Notes under the pieces: model-generated
Database searches by the model: none
What the model was told of the DNA's origin: nothing
The model's input: only the letters and a program-made list of their open reading frames with translations
Assembly: GCA_030272585.1 (NCBI GenBank)
Contig: BSYQ01000010.1
Span: 2,294,001 to 2,358,000 of the forward strand
Direction: 5' to 3'
DNA length: 64,000 bases
Source: Bryopsis sp. KO-2023
Taxonomy: Eukaryota > Chlorophyta > Ulvophyceae > Bryopsidales > Bryopsidaceae
Shown here: one piece after another, positions 33,215 to 43,249 of the stretch
Layout of the letters: every line of letters begins with the position of its first letter
Position numbering within the stretch: position 1 is the first letter of the stretch
Program-made: the position numbers and the translations under genes

Positions 33215-33334
33215 GTTGCGCAGCGGCCATTGCTACCAAGGGATTGGGCTGCTGAGCAGGACGTGTTGCTCCCCTCAGCATGCTCAACAACAAATTAGCA
33301 CCCTGAAGCTGTTGGGCCTGAGCGCCTCCCATTC
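33150..33334 (-). CDS. glutamine-rich exon, captured or orphan
   Basis: A minus-strand exon-like block with acceptor GGGCAG before 33334 and donor CAG/GTATTG at 33150. It encodes MGGAQAQQLQGANLLLSMLR, a Pro/Asn stretch and then about twelve Gln in a row followed by LQQRLQLQLQ. No neighbouring exon of the same gene is recognised. It lies between the 29-bp inverted repeats, so it may be a host exon picked up by the element. Function unknown. Confidence 0.4.
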
Positions 33335-34017
33335 CTGCCCCACAACACACACTACGTCACTTCCCCTCCACCCCTCAAAAATCAACGCCCATTGCTCCAA
33401 TCACTTCTACTTTCACTTGAGGACAGCGCGGTTAGGTGCCTTGCTGAGATGGTTTCGGTTTACTGCCCCCTGTCCCGTATTTTTGCCATATTTTCGATCG
33501 GCCAAATGCTTCGCCCCCATTGCACTCCCGTTTGTGTGTGGGGGGGGGGCTAAACAGACCTTGCTGATTGAAAAAATAAGTATGAAAGTGAAGGGAAAAA
33601 TGAGTCCCAAAAGAAAACAACAAAAACATCAGATGAAATCAAGCAAGTGTGAAAATAGACTGCAAAATGGACTGCAAAAATCTGATGAACAAGTATACAA
33701 GAATGGGAGGAAACAAGAACCCAGCCTGTATGAAAGAAGATTCACTACAGTGTGTCAAACCGCACAGAGGGGTGGTCTTCATGCGTTGTCGCGCGCATCC
33801 GTTCTCGCGCGGCGACCTGATATGCTGCTGATGGGGCACGGCCAGACATGGAGGTCTGTTCCGCAAGAACAGATCTGATGGTCTCTTGCACGGCGACCTG
33901 TTCCTGGTAAACGTTCTTGCGCGGCGATCTGATTCTGGCGGGTTGCTGAGGCGGAATGGAGGAAGGCAGAGTCAGAACATTGATGGATGTATGTCGGACT
34001 TTGGCGTTCGCGGGAGT

Positions 34018-34466
34018 TAAACTAGGCCATCCACCAGTTCGTCTGGCTTGCCAGGTTGTGCTTTACTTTATTCTTTCAGTACATTTCAATAGCATGCCCA
34101 GTGGACTTCCCACTCCTTGCACTTTTACTGCTCAAGAAAATTACAAAGTCCCAATCCTGTCCACTGCAAATCCCACTTCATTTCTGAGCTACTCTGAAAA
34201 ACCACTCGTTCCTAAACTGGTATCACCACGCCTTAGCACCTCTTTTTTCTCCAAGAACTCTTTCCTTCCTTCTACTCTCACCCGGGAGGGAGGGCCGGGT
34301 GTTGAAAACGACAAGGCTCTTGTCGAAAAAAAGACTAACTCCTCTTGGTTCCAGAACTGGTTTTGTTTCCTGCAATTCACAACAGCTTACTCAGCCTCCC
34401 TCATCTGGCTCATCAGCCTCCTTTAACCTGTCTGAACATCCATTACATGGATGTTCCAGACGACAC
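34018..34466 (+). repeat. 449-bp unit, copy A
   Basis: Starts TTAAACTAGGCC and ends GACGACAC. Copy B follows head-to-tail, again starting at TTAA. Apart from a 16-base difference at the interruption point, the copies appear identical. No coding function or terminal inverted repeat is seen. Confidence 0.9.
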
Positions 34467-36606
34467 TTAAACTAGGCCATCCACCAGTTCGTCTGGCTTG
34501 CCAGGTTGTGCTTTACTTTATTCTTTCAGTACATTTCAATAGCATGCCCAGTGGACTTCCCACTCCTTGCACTTTTACTGCTCAAGAAAATTACAAAGTC
34601 CCAATCCTGTCCACTGCAAATCCCACTTCATTTCTGAGCTACTCTGAAAAACCACTCGTTCCTAAACTGGTATCACCACGCCTTAGCACCTCTTTTTTCT
34701 CCAAGAACTCTTTCCTTCCTTCTACTCTCACCCGTCCAGCATGCTAGGAGATGCTTTTAGGAGGTTGTAGCGTGGAGGGAAGTGTTCAAGAAGGAGGTGC
34801 AGGGCGAAATTAGGTGCTGCCCAGGACGCGGGCGACTTCGCGCGTGTGGTCCCATACGTGGGAGTCGCTTGGGAGGAGATAACGAAACACGGCGTCCGAA
34901 CGCCAGCGGCCGTGTTCCTGGATGTAGCAACGGAATTTGTTTGGAAGCCATAAGCGTCGCCCCCCCTTTTCGTAAACTGTGGGTGGAAAACGAACTGGCT
35001 GAGGACCCAAAACAGAAACGCGCAGACTCGTCCAACTGCTGACGAAACACGCGCGGTGTGATGGCCGTGTCCAGTCGTGTCGCCATGGGAAATAATAATG
35101 ACGACTTGTTCGTCGACCAAATCTCCCTCAACAGCCTATCGGGGCATACCCCTGCGCAGGACGTGGGAAGGCGACTGATCTTCACCCATGCGCCGGGTTA
35201 GGTACGGCGGTGACTCGGGACATCACCAGCGAACGGGCAGCATCCTTGCCCTCGACTCCTGTAGCTTTCTCACGGTCCTCCTTAGTTAAGCCTTGAAGTA
35301 AGGCGACCACGGTTGCATTCTTCAGGTTCGCGGAGTGGGACTGGAGTAGTATCTCGCGGGCGAGAGTGACGCTTCCCAGAAGCACCTCCTTGTCAAAGCC
35401 CTCGTCGTTCTGCGCCCCTTGCATCGCACGGTCGAGTTCCACCAAGATGGCCGCCCCTGGACCGAAATACATCGAGCCTAGCAGAGGGAGGAGGGAATCC
35501 GTGGCTTGGGACTGAGCGAGGCTGGTCAGGTGGTCGGACAAAGAAGCTTGCCCCGCGGCTATGGACTCGACGGCAGAAAGCAATCTGTCGAGCCGAGCGT
35601 CTTGATCTCCGTGACTGTCCCCCATGGTGTGCGGACTGGTTGGGGGCGCGAGAGCGAAGGACTTGAAGTAAGGCCAGTAAGAAGTGAGGGGTTACTGTTC
35701 GACGAAGTCAACGCTGCAGTGCAACGCTACACGGCGGACGTCACGCGGCCTGCTGGTGCGCGACGATGAGTGGAAGGCGTCGAGTCGTCGAGACGTCGAG
35801 GTGCGCCTGTAAGGAAAGGGTCGCCCAAAACGGCGGGACGGAAAAAACCACGTGCCAATCGGTGCCTGGGCCTGAGCCTGGCACCAGAGTGGTGGCGGTG
35901 GGCGGAGAGGCGCTACCCGGGCAGGGGGTTTGTGTGAGAGCGCGTTGTGACTAACTCCGATAGGGAGGATCGGTGTAATCGGGCACAGGTGGCGGGGGCC
36001 GACACTGTGGTGTATGAGGGTGTGTTGAAAACAAAGAAGGCGTCACCCTCGAGGGGTGAGAACGCCGCGACTGAATCCCCTGTGGGGGACCGTGGTAACC
36101 GCACAATGGGGTGTACGAGTCTCAAGCCACGAGGGCTGTGTTGAGGACTCGGCGACTAAATCCCTGCTTAAGGAACCGTGGTAGTCGCACTGACGGGGAA
36201 CGACGGCGATCGCAAGGGCACGGGGCACGATGGACTGGCAGGGCGGGACCGGCTGCGACGCTCGAGCGGAGTTGGAGGGCCGGGATGGAGCGACCAATCG
36301 TGGAGTGGGCGGGCGACGGGAATGGGGACGAGGACGGTCGGCTACGGCTACGGCTACGGAAAGATCCCCAAAAAAACCTCGAGCGAGGTGCTGGGGAAGG
36401 AAGGAAAATAGAGGTGAACCCCAATCGTCAGCAACTGAGAGTTGAAAACGACAAGGCTCTTGTCGAAAAAAAGACTAACTCCTCTTGGTTCCAGAACTGG
36501 TTTTGTTTCCTGCAATTCACAACAGCTTACTCAGCCTCCCTCATCTGGCTCATCAGCCTCCTTTAACCTGTCTGAACATCCATTACATGGATGTTCCAGA
36601 CGACAC
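34467..36606 (+). repeat. 449-bp unit, copy B, split by an insertion
   Basis: Left part 34467-34734 and right part 36441-36606 match copy A in order. The middle (34735-36440) is a later insertion. The right end abuts the right arm of the 43-bp inverted repeat. Confidence 0.9.
34735..36440 (-). mobile_element. tyrosine-recombinase retroelement fossil (DIRS-like)
   Basis: A 1.7-kb insertion into copy B. On the minus strand it carries a Gag-like segment (about 35182-35625, starting MGDSHGDQDARLDRLLSAVE) and a tyrosine-recombinase C-terminal part (about 34810-35185) with the motifs HSLRKGGAT and HGRWRSDA that are typical of DIRS-type recombinases. No reverse transcriptase or RNase H part is visible. 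The element is broken, with more than one break, and is an internally incomplete copy. Its host site is a near-perfect duplicate, so the insertion is probably recent relative to the duplication. Confidence 0.6.
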
Positions 36607-36649
36607 AAGCGGACATGGGAGTGGCGGACATGGGAGTGGCAGACATGGG
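36607..36649 (-). repeat. right arm of the 43-bp inverted repeat
   Basis: Exact reverse complement of 30820-30862. It follows copy B directly. Confidence 0.9.
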
Positions 36650-36976
36650 GGTACATCGCTGGTGGGATGGGGGTAACATCAGTGGGATGTGGGCAGCGTG
36701 TCGCCACACAGGTCTGGCAGGGCTTAGGTGGTGGTGATCCAACGCCCACGTGTCGCCATGGCAGGCCATGCGCTATATACTCGTCGCTCCCCGCCTCCAG
36801 AATCAAGAGAAGCTATCTGGATATTTAGGAATATACTTCAGTTGCAGCTGCAACGCACGGTTTACGGACCGAAGTCGGGACGAAGAAATCGAGTGGAGGG
36901 AGTTTGTTTAGTACATCATTCTGCGAGCGAGTTCACTACTGGAAAAAAATTTTGAAACCAGGAAAGCTGCGATAGG

Positions 36977-37810
36977 ATGGCTGCCTCAGCTGAAGCTCGT
37001 TTGATTGTCAGGGTAAGAGGAATTGCGACGAGTAGGGTGGGATTTTCTATCGGTGGTCGTTTCGCTCGTGGTGGTGGCGCGGTGTTGACCATTTGCTGTT
37101 CAGCCGGGGTTATTCTTGCAGGCACCCATCCCATCCTCCCTTTTTTTGTCAAGACCTTTTTTTCGATATTCGGGGCTTGTGTTTCTCCCTCCCCTAGCGC
37201 ATGTCGCATCTCGGCCGTTGAGCGTTTTTGAAATTTCTATCGTTCGTCCCACTCGGGGTCAGTCACTGAATTGTTCCCTCTTTGTTTGTATTCGAAACGG
37301 GAGCGACCGGTCCGCGCGCGGGTAGAAAATCGAAAACGATATCGAATTCAGGTTTTGGATCCGCGCTCGCTTGACCTCGTGTGTGTGTGTGTTTGTGTTT
37401 TTTTTTTTCCATTGAGCAGTACTTTGGGCGGTTCGCCCCGAGGGTGGGAGACGTTATGAAGTCTCATTCGATGACGCCCACACACGTGATGGCGACGTCC
37501 GCGGACAGTGTGCCATCCGTCACCAGCAGGCTTGGCGCCCAGGCCCAGCGTTCGAACTCGGTGTCGCCGGCGATCGACCGCATTGGTTCTCGGTGCGCAC
37601 GGCGAGATTCTCTTTTCCCATTTTGGAACGCATATATTTTTCTTTTTTTTTGTTGTGGGTGTGCCACCCGCGTCGCTTCATTTTTAAAGGAATTTTGCTG
37701 ATAATGAGCTGTATGTCTGACTTTTTTGTTTCTGTTGCAGGTCTGTCCCTGCCGGGGAAAAACTCTCTCCTTATGAATTGCAGTGTTTTGGCAGACCCTT
37801 CATGCATTGA
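36977..37810 (+). CDS. small unrecognised protein, three exons
   Basis: Exons 36977-37012, 37420-37592 and 37741-37810 join in phase 0 and 2 to give 92 residues. The product begins MAASAEARLIVRYFGRFAPR, is basic and Ser/Thr-rich in the middle (SADSVPSVTSRLG) and ends YELQCFGRPFMH. Donors are GTAAGA and GTGCGC; both acceptors follow T-rich tracts. The basic N-terminus without acidic residues in its first 20 positions would suit mitochondrial import, but this is only inference. I do not recognise the family. The first exon lies in more GC-balanced DNA just outside the mobile-element cluster, and the upstream 330 bp are free of repeats, as expected for a promoter. Confidence 0.6.
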
Positions 37811-38311
37811 GGTCTGAAACACCCCTGAGGAAGAAAGGAAAAAAAAAATTGGGGATAAAAAAAGATCGGAAAGGGAAAGGGAAACCTGCTGGGACTGTCT
37901 GTTCTTTTTTTTTTGAAAGTTCAGAAAACAGGGTTTCGGGAAAAAGGAAAAAAAAAAGGGGAGGAAGTAGTGATCGGAAAAAAGATGAAAAACAATATCA
38001 ATATATTGCTGCTGCTGCTTTTTTTTGGATATCGTCCAAAAGAAAGAAAATGGGCCAAAAAAAATATATATTTTCAGGGATGAAAAAAAGAAGAAGTTTC
38101 AAGCGCTGCCCGATTGAAAAAAAATATACATATATATGTACGCTTATATGGATCGATTTCTCGTCCGATTTTATTCATTGCGTTCTTTGGACGCGTCAGT
38201 TTTGAGAAAATTCCTTCCAAAGTAAAAAAAAAAAAAAGGTGGCAGAATTGGGATGTCCTTTTTTTTGTGGAAGGAAAAAAAACAAAACACCCAAGACAAG
38301 CAAAAAGACGG

Positions 38312-38343
<32 letters not shown>

Positions 38344-40962
38344 AAAGCGGGATTTGGGATGGGTGGTCTTTCGTTTGATTGATTGAGGTTTTTGGAAGAA
38401 CCTATTTGATTTAATTTGTGTGGGAGGGTCATTAGGGCTTTTAAAAAAACATATATATATATATTACAACATATGTATTCCAAGAAAAAATACAGGGAAT
38501 ATGTATGCATATGGATAGATTATCCTTGCATAGTGTGTGTGAATGTGTACTCCGAAATCACTTGGGGGAAAAAAAAGAAACCAAGTAGGAAAAAAAAGAG
38601 ATGGATCGATTGATGGAAGGAGAAAGATGTATGGATTTAATTTCATTTTGACATGTGGTGACATGTGGTGCATGTGGTGAGCAATTCCTACCATTTCTTT
38701 TTTTGGGGAAAAAAAATAATCGAAAGGAGGGAGGGGAGGGGGCAAGCATGGAACAGGTTGATGTTCGAATCCTACTTCTGCCGGTTTTCCTTTCACCCCT
38801 CATCTTTTCGTATTTCTTTTTTTCCGGTTCCATTTCGTTCTCGTGGTGGTTTTCTTGGGGGGTATGTTCGTCTGGTGCTTTTTTTTCTTTTATAAAACGC
38901 CCATAGGTGTTTTTCTAAACGAATGAGATGAATGCTCTGTTTGTAGTGTTTTGGATTTTGGACTCGGATCAAACAAGGAAAAGCAAAGATTGATCAAAAT
39001 CAAAAAGGGTTCTTGGCACGGTTTTGTTGTTTTTTCAGGAAAAAAGGTGCTTTGTTTAAGTGCGGGGGAAAAAAGAGAAAAAAAGAAAAATTCCCTGGAA
39101 ACCAAAACTGTGGGGTGTTTTTTATTTCTGCCCGGAAAACCCCACCCCTGCGGATTTTTGTTTCTTTACTTTTGCCAGCGATCGACTTGTCAAAGGGGGG
39201 AAAGAATTCTTCCAACAGTACGTGTGGTTTCTGTTTTTCTTTCCTGGCATTGGGTTAAGAAAGACAACGAAATACGAAAGCTGGATTTGAAAAGGCACAA
39301 AATTGGCTATGATGGTGTTTGATTGGTTTGCTGCGTTTCTGGTGATTTTGAGTCCGAAAAGAAAGTTTTGGGAGGGAAAGGGATGGTCAAACAGAAAAAA
39401 AACAAAAACAAAACAAAAACAGGCACTGCAGAAATCCAGGGTCGCCTGAAGTTGTTATTGTTGAGGGGTATGGTTTATCATTGCTGATTGTCTTCCATGT
39501 GCTCTGGTTTTTTGCATGGTGTAATGGAAAGAAGAAACAAGTTGGAAAGAAGTTCTCATGAAAAATGGCTGTCAGAGTTATGCCTTGAAAAGTGTGCTTT
39601 GAAACATTATGTGAAGTTTGCCATTTCTGCTGATAAAAAATAAATAAATAAAAAATATGGGGTGGGTTTGTTTTCCACTGGCTTCCAAGACTGACGAAAC
39701 GAGAATGATTGCTGGGTTGGGTTAATGGCCTCCCTTTTTCATGAGAAATTCACTGTAATGCTTTTTCTGTCGAAACAATCTGCCTGCAGGAAAAGAAGCT
39801 ATTTCTTGGTTTCCTGGCCGAGTTTGTCTTTTTTCGCCCTGAAATACATAAATGCTAAAATAAATGAAGCAATAAATGGACATCTTCCCTTCCTATCAAA
39901 AATAAATAAATATAAGAAAGTAACTGGGGTTGATTCAGTCCATGGGTGTTGGGATGCTGAGTGAACCTCCCAGTTGATTTGATGGCTTCCCAACCTGTTG
40001 CTGAGAATGGAGGTACAATAGCTCTCCATTCGAAAAAAAAAAGTGAAAGAAAAAAAAGGGCAAGTATTTTCTTTCACTTTTTTAATTGAAAATGGTTCCA
40101 TGTCTGACCAAAATCGGCGGGTTGACTTTGCTGGTGCAGTGAATTACCGGAAAGGGGGAAAAGAAAGAAGGTTTTTTTGTGTCGCATGATGTTTTTTTTG
40201 TGTTTTTTTGGAGAATCCCACCCTCTAGCTCTTCTGCCCCCCCCAAAAAAAAATGAACAGTTTATCGCCACCAACCTCTTATGGTAGATGTCGGCGGCGA
40301 TCGACTCAAACCCCACCTCAACAAGGGTGGTGGATTAGGTTTAGGGGGGGAAGTGGGCAGGGGGAAGAAGAGGGTGGGATCCCGTGAAATGGACATGAAC
40401 ATTGATTGGTGCAGCTTTGGGTGTTTCTTTAAAGGATGTGGGCCTGAACAGTTGATTCAGTTAGTGGGGTTACTGCACTTACTGATGCAGTTGAACCATA
40501 GGATTAGAGTGGCAGTGCCAACCGTTTTTAATTTTCACACATTCCAATGATGATGCAAACTGGACAGTGTCCTCTATTTCTTTTTTTTTTGTTTTTTTTT
40601 TGGGGGGGGGATGGGAACGGGGAAGAAGAACCACACTCATTTTGTGATAGAAACATCTGTTTGCATATCCAATTTCAAAAAAAAGTGCAGTGAATTATCA
40701 CTACCACTGTTGCATTAAATTACATGCTGCTTGCTAACCAAGAAAACCAAAACCAAAAAGAAAATGTACCAAACACCATCCATTGGCTTGCTGTAAAACA
40801 CCCCCCTTCCCCCCCCTTCAAAAAAAAAAAAATTGCCAGAAAAACCATTTGGATTCCGAATCAGTCGAAAGGACTGAAAACATTGAACAAAGCGTATGAA
40901 AAAAAAAACAAAATATGCTAAAAAGCCCACAAGATAGTCAAAAAATTCTTCATTTTATCCGT
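37811..40962. other. long intergenic region
   Basis: About 3.1 kb rich in A-runs (38310-38341), AT dinucleotides (38452-38465) and G/A purine tracts. No exon with recognisable coding character on either strand. It lies between the small three-exon gene and the 3' end of the dehydrogenase gene. Confidence 0.55.
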
Positions 40963-42808
40963 TCACAAATCCTTCGGCAAACCCACAACTTCTGCTGTGG
41001 CTTCCCACAGCCTCTTCGCAAAATTCACATCGTTCGCACTTTCAGAACAAGCCACCACGCTCGTCTCCGATTGGCACCGACTCCCCGTAATTTTCCTTAT
41101 GGGGCCATCCATCAAACTACCGATCATGGCCACCCCCATATGAATGGATTTTCCCAGGGCACCCAACACCCCACCACCAAAATCCTTCTCCCAAGACTTA
41201 GTTATCAGCGGAGATGCAAACAAGCCCCTGGCTAAGAATAGACCCCCCCCTGATGCATTCAATCGGTCAGACTGACATGCATGCAGGACCGCTTGGCAGC
41301 CGTCGTCGGGGGATGCATAACAGAGGTCCAGGATTTGATTCAGCGGGAATATGGAGAAGCTCGATTTTGAGAAAATCGATGTGTTGACTGCGCCAGGATC
41401 CACTGCATAGCATTTCACATGAGATCCAGCGCCTAGCTTGCGTTGGAGTTCCTGAGTCAGGCATCGAAACAATCAGCAAAACAGAGTAGAATTGAATCCT
41501 CACCCTGGAATTATTGTTGGAATTTAACAATTTCCTGTGAGGGTTTCTTTTCGTCAAGCATATATGAGGGTGGAAATATTGAAAAGAAAAAGAAAAAAAA
41601 ACTTCGAGTTGGTACCTGGGTGAAAAGAACGATGGCCAGCTTTGCATTTCTGTAGCTCCCTTCATGATGGGTCGTCAGAAATTTGTCGATATTTTTAAGA
41701 TCGGCAAATCTGTGCATTATGGAAGAAACGTTGATGATTCGAGGGGATTCCGCCGCTTTCAAATTCCCCAGCAAAAGCCTTGTCAAGAGATAATGACCGA
41801 CATAGTTCACCTGCATCCACCCCGAAAAAACCAGATGAAAAGGAAATAAGCACAGAATTACATTTAAAATAAATAAATAAATAAATAAAATGAATAAATC
41901 AATATATACACATACATACATACAAGGACTAAGGATTGTGTTTCTTCCATGTCTCATGATAAGATTCACATGGCTTCGAAATAAGCGAAAGGTAGAAACT
42001 CACCCCCCCACCACCACCACCTCGAAAAAAAATAAGAAAATATATAACAAGCAACATCACCATCAACAAAACTGAGGGTTGGTAGAAATTTAAAAATATA
42101 TATTTATTTTTTCTTCATTTTTAAAAGAAAAATCGCACCTGGGTCGGCCAAGGCACCCCTTCTTCGGAAAACCATTCTTTCTCGAAATTGGTACCGACAT
42201 TGTTGACCAGCAAATCGATCCGTGTCTCACCGAGCTGATTGGCAAACTGCCGAATACACTCCAAAGACTTGAAATCTAATTTAGGACCGACCTGCGCCTT
42301 CCCTTATCAAAACCAAAAAAACGAAAAGGAAAACAAAAAGGCACTGAATTGTGGATTGTAGTTTTGCTCGACCCCTCTCCCTCCCCCCCCCAAAAAAAAG
42401 ATACAAAAGAATGGATGTATATAAAAGTCCATTATTTTGAATATATATATACATTTTTATGTATCTTCCAGTCAGCATCAAATGTATATTCACCTTGTTC
42501 AGTTGTTTCATTGATTTCAGCAGCCACCGATCGGCCCAGGTCCAAATTCCTGCAGCCGAGCATCACTGTCCATCCTTCTTTGGCGAGAGCAAATGCCAAG
42601 CTCCTGTGGATTAAAAAAAAAGAAACAAACAAAAACAGTACACTTTAGCAGAGAAATATTTTATAAATTTAAAATAATTATTTCCGCGTAAATATCCCCA
42701 TTCCTCAAACTTTTCGACCGAATTGAAATCTGCTGCTCACCGCCCTATCCCCGACGTCGCACCGGTAACGATAGCAAATCGGTTTCCTTCGCGGCTAGGC
42801 GTCCTCAT
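40963..42808 (-). CDS. short-chain dehydrogenase/reductase (retinol dehydrogenase-like)
   Basis: NAD(P)-dependent oxidoreductase of the SDR family, 341 residues. Exons (minus): 42741-42808, 42494-42603, 42139-42302, 41616-41810 and 40963-41451, phases consistent. The Rossmann motif TGATSGIG is at residues 15-22, NNVG at 93-96 (usually NNAG), the catalytic Ser in INVSS at 143-144 and the Tyr-x3-Lys pair in YRNAK at 167-171. VNYVGHYLLTRLLL and YAVDPGAVNT are typical of the retinol dehydrogenase 11-14/WWOX-like branch. The substrate is not predictable. There is no signal peptide or clear membrane anchor at the N-terminus. The donor at 42138 is GTGCGA. The gene is divergent from DCP1. Confidence 0.92.
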
Positions 42809-43249
42809 CGCAGCCGTTCCCTCAGGATAAAAAGTTTTTCAGAAAGCAGCAGGTATCGGAACAACCGCACAAGTCGTGAGTTTTTCAGAGGGAGCGGCGC
42901 GGCGGTACAGTACTGTGCGTTGGGTTCCCACGATTTTTCTAAATTTAGGGACGTCGCTTTTAGATTAATGGTGGAAAGGAAACGCAATTTTTTCCAGTAT
43001 TCTTGCGCGCTGACGGCAGCTTCTTGCTTTTGGGAAGAAACACAAAAGCAGGAAAAAAACGAGAAAGAAATCACGGACTTCGCGTCGCGCTGGTTTGCTT
43101 TTTTAGGGGTAAAAAAAAAAAAAAAAACTGACACACACGCCTGCAATAGAAACTCTATTGCTCCGACACCGAAATCCTTCTCCGTCGACACTCCCGTTTC
43201 GTCTCGGCCTTTTTCTGTCCAGTTTTTTTTTCTTTTTCGTGGGGTCGGC
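42809..43249. promoter_or_regulatory. divergent SDR/DCP1 intergenic region
   Basis: 441 bp between the start codons of the dehydrogenase (minus) and DCP1 (plus), probably with both promoters and 5' UTRs. A poly-A run lies near 43110-43127. The DCP1 frame is open upstream of its ATG, but that part lacks family similarity. Confidence 0.45.

Larger units (their letters stand above)
31528..34017. mobile_element. 2.5-kb segment bounded by a perfect 29-bp inverted repeat
   Basis: 31528-31556 is the exact reverse complement of 33989-34017. Inside lie a FLYWCH/ULP1 coding pair and a glutamine-rich exon on the other strand. FLYWCH domains and ULP1-type proteases are both known from Mutator-like DNA transposons, so this may be a degenerate MULE; no transposase core (DDE) is visible. 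Target-site duplications could not be assigned. Confidence 0.5.
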
